From assembly GCA_934426255.1 (NCBI GenBank), contig CAKRYD010000009.1:20136-84135 (forward strand): 64,000 nucleotides of DNA. The letters run 5' to 3'. The notes below the pieces were generated by a model. It was given only the letters and a program-made list of their open reading frames with translations, made no database searches and had not been told where the DNA came from. Each line of letters begins with the position of its first letter. The stretch's first letter is position 1. Position numbers and translations under genes: made by a program. The stretch comes from an uncultured Bacteroidaceae bacterium (GTDB taxonomy: Bacteria > Bacteroidota > Bacteroidia > Bacteroidales > Bacteroidaceae). Below, piece after piece: positions 25,538 through 34,019 of the stretch.

Positions 25538-27856
25538 TTACATTCTGAAGAGGGATTTGCTGCTGAGTGCTTCTGCGTTGCCTTCTTTTCCGTAGCGCAA
25601 TGTGATTTCGCTTCCTCCCCATGAGGCGGGGCGTCCGGCCATGACAACATTGAGGTAAATAACCTTTATTTTGTGGAGGCCTGCGCTCAGGGCTATGCTG
25701 CGCCCGTTGGGCTGTGATGTCTTGCAAGGGGTGCGGTTGTTGTCAACGACTTTCTGATTGTCAATCCATACTTCAACGTTATTGGACTTGACATAGTAAA
25801 CACCGTCTTTTTCAACCTTGACGTATCCGCTTGCAATGGAGGCATAGTCGCCATCGACGGGCAGGTTGACAAGTTCCTTAAGTTCTTTGATGGTGGTATT
25901 TTCCCATTTGTCAACGTTGGCCAAATCTTCTGTTTTGTAGTATGATCCTTTAACGTATTGTACGTTCAGGCCATTCTGCATTTTGTCTGATTGTGGTGTT
26001 GCCGGTTGCAGCTGTTGCTTTTCTACGCGGATGGTGCGTGTTTTGCTCATGTAGCCGCAGGGCAGCAGAGTGGCAATCTTGATGGTGGCACTTTGTGTGA
26101 ATTGCAAGGGTGTCGTATAGACGGTCGATTGTGCTGTTGGCTCGCTTCCGTCGAGGGTATAAACCATCTTTTCAGGGCGTGTAGTCTTGAACGTTACGGT
26201 GTTATTGTCTGTAAACGCTTCATAATCGCATGAGCCATAGGGTTGTTCTGGCAGTGGTATGTGGAAGTTGACGTTGTGTTCTTTGAGGCGGATGTACGCA
26301 TCGTAGTCGACACGTTGGGCGAAGTTGTTGAAGTTCTTGTTTTCTTTCGGACTCCAGCCAATTTCGGAAAGAGCCAGTGCACGTGGATAGAGACGATAGT
26401 CTTGTATGTCGTTGTCGGCAAGATATTCGGCCCAAAGGTTCACTTGCGGCCCCATGACATATTTGTCCATGCCTTTTTCGTGAACTTTGGCAGGTACAGG
26501 GTCATAGGCGTAGGTAGCTGACAAAGGAGCGTAACCTCCGATGCCTTGAGGCTCAATGGCTGGGTCACCTTGATAGTAGTCGAGATACATGCCGCCCTGA
26601 CTCGATGTCATGATGACGCGATGGCCGGCATTGGCAGCCGTAATGCCTCCGTTGTCGCCGCGCCACGACATGACGATGGCGCTTTTGTTGAGATTGCCGC
26701 CTTCAAGAATTTCATCCCAACCGATGATGCTTTTCCCGTATTTGTTGAGGTATTTTTCCATTTCGCATACAACATAGCTTTGCAGTTGAGCTTCCTTGCT
26801 GCGGTCTTTCTCGTCTTTGAATCCGAGTTCTTGAATTTTTTTCTGGCAAAGCGGACATTTGGCCCATTCGGAACGCGGCGCTTCATCGCCTCCTATGTGA
26901 AACAGCTGTGAAGGAAATATCTGCACCATTTCATCGACTACGTCCTTGAGAAATTGAAATGTCGTTTCCTTGCCCGGGCACATAACAATAGGTTCTATGC
27001 CCCAGATGGAGCGTGGCTTGATTTGTACATCGCGGCATGAAAGCCATGGGTAGGCTGCGATGGCTGCCAGTTCGTGGCCCGGCATCTCGAATTCGGGAAC
27101 GATGTTGATGAAACGCTCTTCGGCATATTTGACAAGGTCTTTTAGCTGCTCTTGCGTGTAGAAACCACCAACGCGTCCGTTTTCGGTGTCTCTCCATGCA
27201 CCGACTTCGGTGAGCTTTGGGTATTTTTTGATTTCAATACGCCATCCTTGATCTTCGGTCAGATGAATGTGCATATTGTTGATTTTGTACATGGAAAGTA
27301 CGTCGATATGCTTTTTCAGTTGTTCTATAGTGAAGAAATGGCGGCATACATCAATCAAAGTTCCACGATATGGAAAACGCGGCTGGTCTTGTATCTGACA
27401 AGCTGCGGCCTTCCATGCAATTCCTGTGACGGGTTTGGAACTTTCGATTTGTGGCGGCAACAATTGCATGAAGCTTTGCATGGCGTAGAATAATCCGCGC
27501 TGTGTTGAAGCTTTGGCCGTAACTTTTGTTGGTGTCACGTCCAGTTCATAGGCTTCGTCTCCTTTTACCTTTTTGTCAAGCAGCAGCACGATGCCGGCTT
27601 GTTTCTTGTTGTTGGTGGCTTGGATGTTGTAGCCTGTAGCTTGGCTTATCTTTTTTGCAAAGAATTGTCCTACATGTTCGGCCTTTTTGGCGTAGATGGT
27701 TGTTTGTGCCGTCAGTTCGAATTCGCCATTGTCTGGCGTTAGCTTGGCCGGAACTGGAATGATGTTGTAGCGTTCAGCGGCCTGTGTGCTATTCCATGTG
27801 CATGAAATAGCCAATGATGCCACGAAGCAGATGAGAGATAAGATTTTTGTATTCAT
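25538..27856 (-). CDS. GH20 beta-N-acetylhexosaminidase with C-terminal PA14-like region
   Basis: A 772-residue exported glycosidase that removes terminal N-acetylhexosamine from glycans. The signal peptide has a lipobox-like Cys19 (LAISC). Residues 30-160 are the GH20b accessory domain. The GH20 TIM barrel runs about 163-510, with RGTLIDVCRHF, HIHLTEDQGWRIEIK, EFEMPGH and the catalytic pair Asp324-Glu325 in HIGGDEAPR. A CHB_HEX_C/FN3-like region follows (about 560-610, VYTLDGSEPTAQSTVYTTPL). The last ~130 residues (about 635-765, DGVYYVKSNNVEVWIDNQ to GSEITLRY) look like a PA14-type carbohydrate-binding domain. It starts 11 bases after a small DUF gene and is probably cotranscribed with it. 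Host or dietary glycans are the likely substrates. Confidence 0.92.
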   Translation of the reverse strand: MNTKILSLICFVASLAISCTWNSTQAAERYNIIPVPAKLTPDNGEFELTAQTTIYAKKAEHVGQFFAKKISQATGYNIQATNNKKQAGIVLLLDKKVKGDEAYELDVTPTKVTAKASTQRGLFYAMQSFMQLLPPQIESSKPVTGIAWKAAACQIQDQPRFPYRGTLIDVCRHFFTIEQLKKHIDVLSMYKINNMHIHLTEDQGWRIEIKKYPKLTEVGAWRDTENGRVGGFYTQEQLKDLVKYAEERFINIVPEFEMPGHELAAIAAYPWLSCRDVQIKPRSIWGIEPIVMCPGKETTFQFLKDVVDEMVQIFPSQLFHIGGDEAPRSEWAKCPLCQKKIQELGFKDEKDRSKEAQLQSYVVCEMEKYLNKYGKSIIGWDEILEGGNLNKSAIVMSWRGDNGGITAANAGHRVIMTSSQGGMYLDYYQGDPAIEPQGIGGYAPLSATYAYDPVPAKVHEKGMDKYVMGPQVNLWAEYLADNDIQDYRLYPRALALSEIGWSPKENKNFNNFAQRVDYDAYIRLKEHNVNFHIPLPEQPYGSCDYEAFTDNNTVTFKTTRPEKMVYTLDGSEPTAQSTVYTTPLQFTQSATIKIATLLPCGYMSKTRTIRVEKQQLQPATPQSDKMQNGLNVQYVKGSYYKTEDLANVDKWENTTIKELKELVNLPVDGDYASIASGYVKVEKDGVYYVKSNNVEVWIDNQKVVDNNRTPCKTSQPNGRSIALSAGLHKIKVIYLNVVMAGRPASWGGSEITLRYGKEGNAEALSSKSLFRM

Positions 27857-27867
27857 GAATTTATAAA

Positions 27868-28128
27868 TTATTTTTCCTGATGTGCTACTACGCCCCTTTC
27901 AATCAGTTTTTCGCGTAGTAAAAAGTACTGATACGCAAGCCCGCTATAAGTAGTGTTTTTACTTAGGAGGTGGGCTTGTTCGATAATGATTCCTACCGTG
28001 TAGTGCAGGTTGGGATAATTGGTCGCTTTGTCAAGCCTGAAAGAAGCCGGCAATAGCTCCTTGTTTGATTTGAACCATTGTGCCAAATCTTTGAGTTCTT
28101 TTTCGGAATATTGCTTTTGAAAATCCAT
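27868..28128 (-). CDS. Small protein, possibly DUF6965
   Basis: An 86-residue soluble protein with no signal peptide. The arrangement of an N-terminal acidic helix (EKELKDLAQWFKSNKELLPASFRLD), a short ATNYPNLHYTVGIIIEQAH helix and a C-terminal YQYFLLREKLIER helix resembles the DUF6965 family of small Bacteroidetes proteins, but I am only moderately sure of that name. It is read away from the uracil-DNA glycosylase gene. A TAACTTTG box 7 bases before the ATG suggests a nearly leaderless mRNA. The hexosaminidase gene follows closely. Confidence 0.7.
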   Translation of the reverse strand: MDFQKQYSEKELKDLAQWFKSNKELLPASFRLDKATNYPNLHYTVGIIIEQAHLLSKNTTYSGLAYQYFLLREKLIERGVVAHQEK

Positions 28129-28135
28129 ACTTCGG

Positions 28136-28143
28136 CAAAGTTA
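28136..28143 (-). promoter_or_regulatory. -7 box for the DUF-hexosaminidase operon
   Basis: Minus strand TAACTTTG, 7 bases before the ATG at 28128. Confidence 0.55.
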
Positions 28144-28197
28144 GCGGAAATAACGGAGAAAGCAAAGCCATTCATCTATAAAATCAAGAAGAATATA

Positions 28198-28205
28198 TAC
28201 CTTTG
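28198..28205 (+). promoter_or_regulatory. -7 box for uracil-DNA glycosylase
   Basis: TACCTTTG, 7 bases before the ATG at 28213. It is divergent from the box at 28136. Confidence 0.55.
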
Positions 28206-28212
28206 CAAGTTG

Positions 28213-28797
28213 ATGGAAACATTTGAGAATTTGCGTGACGAGGTCTTGTCGTGCCATAAGTGTGCATTGCGCGAGGGCCGTTATAATGTGGTGTTTGGCG
28301 AAGGATGTCCAACAGCAGGTTTGATGTGTATCGGTGAAGGTCCCGGTTATTATGAAGATATGCAGGGAAGGCCTTTTGTCGGTGCGTCGGGACAGCTGTT
28401 GGATAAGATATTGGATGTGTGTGGCTTTTCGCGCAGTCGCAATGTGTTTATTGCAAATATCGTGAAGTGTCGTCCTCCCGGCAATCGTGCTCCATTACCC
28501 GAAGAACGTGCAGCCTGTTTGCCTTATCTGCTGAGACAAATCGACTTGATTAATCCGACGATCATTGTTTTGCTGGGTGCTACCGCTTTACAGGGATTGA
28601 TAGATCCTGAAGCACGTATAACGCGGATGCGCGGACAGTGGTTGCAATGGCGTGGACGGTGGGTAATGCCAACTTTTCATCCTTCGGCTTTGCTGCGTAC
28701 TCCGGCATTAAAGCGTGATGCTTGGGAAGACTTTAAGAAGGTAATAGACAAATACAGAGAAGTGGTGGATAGCCACCACTTCTCTGCCTATCATTGA
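28213..28797 (+). CDS. Uracil-DNA glycosylase, family 4 (Fe-S type)
   Basis: Removes uracil from DNA to start base-excision repair. The 194-residue protein has the family 4 pattern: a LSCHKCALREGR cysteine pair near the N-terminus, the catalytic GEGPGYYEDMQGRPFVG motif, and the KCRPPGNRAPLPEE segment with a further Cys. A C-terminal HPSALLR loop inserts into DNA. The cysteines fit a [4Fe-4S] cluster. I chose the ATG at 28213 because the domain starts there and the promoter box at 28198 fits; the frame is open 45 codons further up through unrelated sequence. Confidence 0.93.
   Translation: METFENLRDEVLSCHKCALREGRYNVVFGEGCPTAGLMCIGEGPGYYEDMQGRPFVGASGQLLDKILDVCGFSRSRNVFIANIVKCRPPGNRAPLPEERAACLPYLLRQIDLINPTIIVLLGATALQGLIDPEARITRMRGQWLQWRGRWVMPTFHPSALLRTPALKRDAWEDFKKVIDKYREVVDSHHFSAYH
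28756..28785 (+). terminator. Strong hairpin overlapping the end of the glycosylase gene
   Basis: AGAGAAGTGGTGG (28756-28768) pairs with CCACCACTTCTCT (28773-28785). The hairpin lies in the last codons, with the stop at 28795-28797 and a T-rich stretch after it. It may terminate transcripts of both convergent genes. Confidence 0.5.
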
Positions 28798-28812
28798 TGA
28801 TTCTTTCAATTT

Positions 28813-30144
28813 TTATAGGTCGAGATACTCGATGTCCATGTCATAGCTCCATTGGTCGAAGTAGAGATTCCCACTTTTCCACTCGACTTCTCCACGTTGG
28901 AAATCTACCGTTTCACTGCGTGGATATTTCTTTTTGGGGCTTAGCTCCATGCCATAGTCGTTGTTGACAATCATTCGCCATGAATCAATTCCGCCCAGAA
29001 AGAACATTTTTTCTTTATCATTAGATGCATAGCTTGGGATGCCGAAAGATTGGTCTACAGGCACCCAACCGATGCCTTCAAAATAGACTTCGGCCCAGTC
29101 GTGCAGGTTCCATGCGTTTGGGTGCATCATGAAACCACTTTGGAAGTGAGCCGGAATGCCGCTGATGCGGCAAAGTGTGATGAATAGCAGACTGACTTGT
29201 CCGCAATCTCCATGGTGGTTGTCTAGAACATATTCCGGGATGTTTTCAATGGTGGAGTATTCGCGAGCCGAGGCCCATGGGAAATGGCCGTCAATCCATT
29301 GGAAGATGGCTTGTGCTTTATCCAACGGATTGGTTAATCCGGTAGTGAGGCTATCGGCTAACTTGCGTAATCGGGGAGAAAAGCGAATGTGCTTTTCTCG
29401 TTCTGACGTATATGTCTTATAAAGATCCGATGTCGTATTGTAAGGCTTGATTTCTCGTTCGTTCAAATTATAAAATGCTCCGTGTGATGTATATTCGAAT
29501 TTTTCACTGAATACCGTCGGTTTGCCTGCTACGGCTGTCTTTTCCATATAGAGCGTGCTATGCTTGCATGTGGGGTCGGAGAACTTATAGTCTTTTTCAC
29601 TCGCAGAAATGAATTTTACATTGGTTTGGCGTTGCACGTCTTTTCTCGGGAATGGCAACCAACAGCGGATTTTTTCTCCTGCAGGAACAGCGTCGGCCTT
29701 TACTGTCAAAGTGTAGGTGACACGCATGTGTTTTGGTTGCGCCAAATATTTGGGCGAGGCTTGTTCTGCATCGCGAATGATATTGGGAACGTTGCTTTTG
29801 TCGGCTTCTTCGCTGCCGCTATGCGATGTTCCGTCTTTTTCGGCCTTTATGCGTGCGCATTCGGAATTGATACGGAATAGGTTGGGTGCGGCACTGTGGA
29901 AATAAAGCTTTTGGCTGTCGATAACCATGTATTCCAATGCTTTTTGCTTTTCCCAGCAGTCCATTTGCTCATCAGTTACATTGGGAATATATTTTTGGAT
30001 ATAGGCCTTGACATCGTTTTTACTTTTTGTGAAATCGCACAGTAGTCGATGGCGCAAGTCTTTTTCCCATGAATAGTTGTTCTGCTCGTTGGAAGCGCAG
30101 CTTGTGGCACAAGCAAGAAGAATGATATATAATAGCTTGTTCAT
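28813..30144 (-). CDS. Transglutaminase-like lipoprotein
   Basis: A 443-residue lipoprotein (lipobox Cys16, ATSC) with a C-terminal transglutaminase-like protease fold. The probable catalytic triad is Cys314 in HHGDCGQVS, His348 in LHDWAEVYFEG and Asp364 in WVPVDQS. The ~200 residues before it (RVTYTLTVKADAVPAGEKIRCWLPFPR) form the usual N-terminal beta domain of this group. It is the last gene of a minus-strand operon with an L-Ala-D/L-Glu epimerase and an NlpC/P60 endopeptidase. It therefore probably acts on peptides released from peptidoglycan, as a peptidase rather than a crosslinker; that role is inferred from context. Confidence 0.85.
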   Translation of the reverse strand: MNKLLYIILLACATSCASNEQNNYSWEKDLRHRLLCDFTKSKNDVKAYIQKYIPNVTDEQMDCWEKQKALEYMVIDSQKLYFHSAAPNLFRINSECARIKAEKDGTSHSGSEEADKSNVPNIIRDAEQASPKYLAQPKHMRVTYTLTVKADAVPAGEKIRCWLPFPRKDVQRQTNVKFISASEKDYKFSDPTCKHSTLYMEKTAVAGKPTVFSEKFEYTSHGAFYNLNEREIKPYNTTSDLYKTYTSEREKHIRFSPRLRKLADSLTTGLTNPLDKAQAIFQWIDGHFPWASAREYSTIENIPEYVLDNHHGDCGQVSLLFITLCRISGIPAHFQSGFMMHPNAWNLHDWAEVYFEGIGWVPVDQSFGIPSYASNDKEKMFFLGGIDSWRMIVNNDYGMELSPKKKYPRSETVDFQRGEVEWKSGNLYFDQWSYDMDIEYLDL

Positions 30145-30159
30145 GAAGTTATATGGTTT

Positions 30160-31299
30160 TTATATTTTGGTGATTCCAATGCCGGGACGTTCAGGGAGTG
30201 TGATTTTTCCCTTAACGACTTCCATTCCTTTAAATCGGTCGTTAGATATAAGAAGGTTGCCGTCGAGGTCGGCAAAATCAACGGCTGGTGACAATTGAGC
30301 GGCGGCTGATACGGCGCATGATGTTTCTGTCATGCATCCGATCATTACTTTCATGCCGATAGCGCGTGCGTAGTTGAGCATTTTCCATGCTTCACGCATT
30401 CCGGTACATTTCATCAGTTTGATGTTGATGCCTGAGTAGGCTCCTTGTACGTCTTTGATATCTTTCAAACGTTGTATGCTTTCGTCGGCAAAGACAGGCA
30501 GCGGGCTTTGTTCTGTGATCCATGCGATATCGTCTTTCATTTCTTTGGGCATGGGCTGTTCTATCATGACTATGCCTTTTTCTTTTAGCCAATGAATCAT
30601 GTCAATGGCTTTTTGCTTGTCTTTCCATCCTTGATTCACGTCAACTGCAATGGGAAGGTTGGTCACGCTGCGAATGGTTTCAATCATTTCTTTGTCATTG
30701 TCGCGTCCCAGTTTTACTTTCAAAATGTTGAATCTATCTGCGCATTCCTTGGTCTTTTGTTTGACGGCTTCGGCTGTGTCGATGCCTATTGTAAAGGTTG
30801 TCGATGGAGCTTTTGTCTTGTCCAATCCCCATATTTTGAACCAAGGTGCGCCGAGCAGTTTACCCGTTAAATCGTGCAAGGCAATGTCAATGGCGGCTTT
30901 GGCTGCTGTATCGCCCGGTGAAAGGCTGTCGACATAAGCCAGAATGTCTTCCATGTGAAATGGGTCGTTGAATTGTTCCAAATCTACTTTTTGCAAGAAG
31001 GCCGTAACACTGGCTACTGTCTGCCCAAGGTATTGTGGCATTGAGGCTTCTCCATAGCCGGTGATGCCGTCGTATTCTATTTCGACTTGTACGTCGGGTG
31101 TGGTAGTCCTTGAGTAGGTTGCAACCGTGAACACATGTCTCAATTTTAGCTCGTAAGGAAAGAAACGAAGTTTCATCTTCTTACTGCCGCTTTTGTTGAT
31201 GTTGAAAAATGGTATGGAAGCGGCTTGTGTTCTTTGGGCAGCTACTGCTGAGGCTGCGCCTAAACCTAAAGTTTTTAGGAATTGTCGTCGTGAACTCAT
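30160..31299 (-). CDS. L-Ala-D/L-Glu (dipeptide) epimerase, Tat-exported
   Basis: A 379-residue enolase-superfamily enzyme that interconverts L-Ala-D-Glu and L-Ala-L-Glu, letting the cell use murein-derived dipeptide. It has a twin-arginine signal (SSRRQFLKTLGLGAAS). The capping domain spans about 42-165. The barrel motifs are KVKLG with Lys194/Lys196, VDVNQGW with Asp220, IEQP with Glu247, ADES with Asp272 and NIKLMK with a second catalytic lysine. These are the metal ligands and acid-base lysines of dipeptide epimerases. Tat export implies a periplasmic location, which is unusual because E. coli YcjG is cytoplasmic. It sits between an NlpC/P60 endopeptidase and a transglutaminase-like lipoprotein. 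Confidence 0.9.
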   Translation of the reverse strand: MSSRRQFLKTLGLGAASAVAAQRTQAASIPFFNINKSGSKKMKLRFFPYELKLRHVFTVATYSRTTTPDVQVEIEYDGITGYGEASMPQYLGQTVASVTAFLQKVDLEQFNDPFHMEDILAYVDSLSPGDTAAKAAIDIALHDLTGKLLGAPWFKIWGLDKTKAPSTTFTIGIDTAEAVKQKTKECADRFNILKVKLGRDNDKEMIETIRSVTNLPIAVDVNQGWKDKQKAIDMIHWLKEKGIVMIEQPMPKEMKDDIAWITEQSPLPVFADESIQRLKDIKDVQGAYSGINIKLMKCTGMREAWKMLNYARAIGMKVMIGCMTETSCAVSAAAQLSPAVDFADLDGNLLISNDRFKGMEVVKGKITLPERPGIGITKI

Positions 31300-31310
31300 G
31301 GTCGTGTATA

Positions 31311-32513
31311 CTATTGATAGAATTCGTTTTTGTCTGTCGTGTTAAGTCCGTTTTCCTTATTTATATATGGAAGGATGCGTGATGCGAACAGAAGCCTGTT
31401 CAAATCGTATTCGTCATAGTTGTCTGCTGCCGGGTCGAAGCTGCTTACGTGAACCCATCCCAATGAATGGATGAACTGTTTGTTGCTCATATAGATGCCT
31501 ACGTGCGAAACGCGCTCTTTGCGCCCGACAGATGCTTTTTTGCCGAAAAACAGCAAGTCGCCCGGTTCAAGGTTGCTGAAGTCCGAGTTTATCTCGATTC
31601 TTTTTCCTTTATAGGCTTGTTGGGAAGCATCACGCGGTATGATGATGTCGTGCATCAACAGTGTGGTGCGTACAAAGCCGCTACAGTCTACGCCTTTTGT
31701 GCTTGTTCCGCCCCACATGTAGGGTATGCCGTTCAGACGAAGTCCTGTTGCCAGGATGTTTTCGGCGTCTTGTTTCAAGGAACTTCTCCATTTGTCGAGA
31801 GGACGGCTTGCTTCTTTCGGAATGAAGCCTTGCCGTCCGTCGGGATAAGCCACCTGATAGAATTTCCTTTTCGTGCCAATCCATTTCAAACGGTTTCCTG
31901 CAACGATGTCGCTTACTATTTGTGATTTTTTGCTGGCTTTCGAATAGACGAAACCGTAGATGTCTGTTGCTATGATTTGCTGGCTTTTATTCCATTCGCT
32001 TAATTCTTTTCTGGTTACAGCGTGAATGGAAGCGGGAAGGACCCATGCCAGATATTTGTCGGGTGTCTGTACTTGCCACCAACCTGCTTTTTGGATAATG
32101 CGTACGGGCATTCCCAAAATGGCTTGTGTGGATTGGCCGGCATCATAGTCAGCGTAAGTGCGTAGATTGCATACTGAAACGTTGACTATGCCCCAATTGT
32201 TTTCGCCCGTTTCTTCAGGGTCGGGTAGGATTCGTATACCGTTGTCTACATTCAAGCCAGCAGCTTTCAAACTCTTTTCCAAGGCTTCACGCGCAGGCGG
32301 TAAATCTGTGACACCGCTTAGGATGACTGTGTTTTCGGTTCCCATGCGGTATTCTATGTCAAAGATGGCTATTCGTTTGTCGGGTGCGAATATATTTTCT
32401 ATGCTATCGCAGATGGCTGTTATCCGGCTGGTGTCTTTATCAATTGCTGCTGAAACAGGTGAATAGATGGTATACTGGAGTGTGAGGATTAGAAGTAAAG
32501 TATACTTTTTCAT
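31311..32513 (-). CDS. NlpC/P60 cell-wall endopeptidase with SH3 domains
   Basis: A 400-residue exported cysteine peptidase (C40). The signal peptide is MKKYTLLLILTLQYTIYSPVSA. An N-terminal domain (about 25-100) precedes two bacterial SH3-type modules (about 108-240; VCNLRTYADYDAGQSTQAILGMPVRII and IYGFVYSKASKKSQIVSDIVAG). The catalytic domain has Cys277 in GVDCSGFV, His337 in RVSHVGIY and His349. This architecture matches gamma-D-Glu-diaminopimelate endopeptidases of Bacteroides that release L-Ala-D-Glu, the substrate of the next gene. I chose the ATG at 32513 because the promoter box at 32548 rules out the more upstream codons and a signal peptide begins there. Confidence 0.9.
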   Translation of the reverse strand: MKKYTLLLILTLQYTIYSPVSAAIDKDTSRITAICDSIENIFAPDKRIAIFDIEYRMGTENTVILSGVTDLPPAREALEKSLKAAGLNVDNGIRILPDPEETGENNWGIVNVSVCNLRTYADYDAGQSTQAILGMPVRIIQKAGWWQVQTPDKYLAWVLPASIHAVTRKELSEWNKSQQIIATDIYGFVYSKASKKSQIVSDIVAGNRLKWIGTKRKFYQVAYPDGRQGFIPKEASRPLDKWRSSLKQDAENILATGLRLNGIPYMWGGTSTKGVDCSGFVRTTLLMHDIIIPRDASQQAYKGKRIEINSDFSNLEPGDLLFFGKKASVGRKERVSHVGIYMSNKQFIHSLGWVHVSSFDPAADNYDEYDLNRLLFASRILPYINKENGLNTTDKNEFYQ

Positions 32514-32547
32514 ATAGTCGAAAAGATAGTGCCTTTTGTTTTTCATA

Positions 32548-32555
32548 CAAAAGTA
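32548..32555 (-). promoter_or_regulatory. -7 box for the murein-peptide operon
   Basis: Minus strand TACTTTTG, 34 bases before the NlpC/P60 ATG at 32513. Confidence 0.6.
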
Positions 32556-32671
32556 CTGAAAATAATCTTTTACCAATAGCTCTTGTTTGATTTTTTGGGA
32601 TGAGTGCCGAATCCTTGCGTGCTGTTTGCCGTTTATATGCTGGTTTTACGCTCTATAATCTGAATAAATAT

Positions 32672-32679
32672 TAAATTTG
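32672..32679 (+). promoter_or_regulatory. -7 box for the ECF sigma operon
   Basis: TAAATTTG, 39 bases before the ATG at 32719. It fits the primary sigma consensus; a second, autoregulated promoter is possible but not recognisable. Confidence 0.5.
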
Positions 32680-32718
32680 GTGGAGCTATCGCGTGCTTGT
32701 GTGTATAGAGAATAGAAA

Positions 32719-33210
32719 ATGGATGCAACGACGTTTGAATATATGGCCAAGGAGTTGCGGTTACTGGCAGAAAAGTCGAGCCGTGCTTTGCTGACAGATG
32801 AGGCAGATGCTGAAGATGTGGCACAAGATGTGATGGTGCGTCTTTGGAGTATGTGCGGCGAGCTTCGTGCTGAGCATGTCAGGGGATTGGCTTCGTTGAT
32901 GGCCAGACGTATGTCGTTGAATGTGTTGCGCAGTAGGCAGCTGGAAACGCGCGAAGCACTTGTCGAAGATCCTTTGGATGCCGATTCGCCATTTGAACGT
33001 CTTCATGAGAAGGAAATGGCCGCCTGGCTTGAAAAACGTCTGCAATGTCTGCCATCTACTCAGCGTGTAGTGTTACGGATGCGCCAAGTGGAGCAACGTT
33101 CACGTTCTGAGATTGCTTCGATATTGGGCTTGGAGGTTCATAGTGTGGAAACGTTGCTTTCGAGAGCGCGTCGCGAGTTGTTGAATGAGATAAAAAAGAA
33201 ATTCCTATAA
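32719..33210 (+). CDS. ECF-type RNA polymerase sigma factor
   Basis: A 163-residue sigma-70 family factor of the extracytoplasmic-function type. Region 2 (about 10-80) shows DEADAEDVAQDVMVRLW and region 4 (about 108-160) shows CLPSTQRVVLRMRQVEQRSRSEIASILGLEVHSVETLLSRARREL. The stop overlaps the start of the next gene by one base (TAATG). That gene encodes a membrane protein of anti-sigma layout, so the pair is probably a signal-controlled sigma/anti-sigma unit. The signal and regulon cannot be read from this window. Confidence 0.92.
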   Translation: MDATTFEYMAKELRLLAEKSSRALLTDEADAEDVAQDVMVRLWSMCGELRAEHVRGLASLMARRMSLNVLRSRQLETREALVEDPLDADSPFERLHEKEMAAWLEKRLQCLPSTQRVVLRMRQVEQRSRSEIASILGLEVHSVETLLSRARRELLNEIKKKFL

Positions 33211-33986
33211 TGACAGAAAAAAGCACGTCAATAGCAAATTTGCTGGACAAGTTTATGGCTGGGTCTACCTCTCGTGCCGAAGAGCAGATGCTGGCTGAAT
33301 ATTTTCGTTCGGCCGATATTCCGAAAGAGTGGGAAGCCTATCGCGAGATGTTTTTATATTTCGATGAGGGCATGCCCGACGCTGTAGTGGCCGGTAAAAA
33401 TGCTTTGCGCATCAGGCGGCCGTTGCGCAGGGCGTATTTATGGGTAGCTTGTGTTGCAGCGGGTCTTATTGTCTTCTTGTTGATGTTACCCTATTCCAAT
33501 GAGACTCCTACAGAAAAAGGAGTCTTGGCTGATGCAAAGCTTTCAGTTGATAATAAGGTCGATACGTCCGTAGGGGAGGTTAAGCCGAAGCCGGCCCGCT
33601 TGACGGTAAAACCAGTAAGGAACATCGGACGACTCTTGCAGGAACGCATTGTGCGTCGTCCGCCGAAGAGATATTTTGCCGAAGCTGAAACGGTAGGAAA
33701 TCAGATGGCAGTTGCAGCCGATAGTATTGCACGTGATACGCTGTCTGCAGATGTCGTAGGCAAATGGCTGGCACAAGCTGCTACGAAAGATTCTCTCCAA
33801 CGAGCTATACAGGTTGAGCATGTTGCCGGAAATGTGAAAAGTGCCGATGACGTGGTTTTGACGCGTGAAGATATTTTGGCTGCCATCATTTTGGAACAAA
33901 TGAAACGTGCTGAAGTGTTGCATACTTTTGAAACAATGGTTATGGAAGCCCCTTTGCCAGATTATGATGATGTGACGCATGAATAA
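33210..33986 (+). CDS. Probable membrane anti-sigma factor
   Basis: A 258-residue protein. A cytoplasmic N-terminal region (about 1-70) has the short helical LLDKFMAGSTSRAEEQMLAEYF stretch that is common in Bacteroidetes proteins encoded after ECF sigma genes. One transmembrane helix follows (about 74-92, LWVACVAAGLIVFLLML). The periplasmic part (93-258) is basic, then polar and predicted helical, with no domain I recognise. The start codon overlaps the sigma stop by one base. The anti-sigma role is inferred from position and layout. Confidence 0.7.
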   Translation: MTEKSTSIANLLDKFMAGSTSRAEEQMLAEYFRSADIPKEWEAYREMFLYFDEGMPDAVVAGKNALRIRRPLRRAYLWVACVAAGLIVFLLMLPYSNETPTEKGVLADAKLSVDNKVDTSVGEVKPKPARLTVKPVRNIGRLLQERIVRRPPKRYFAEAETVGNQMAVAADSIARDTLSADVVGKWLAQAATKDSLQRAIQVEHVAGNVKSADDVVLTREDILAAIILEQMKRAEVLHTFETMVMEAPLPDYDDVTHE

Positions 33987-34019
33987 CGATAAACAATAGT
34001 GAGAATATTTATAGCTTAG

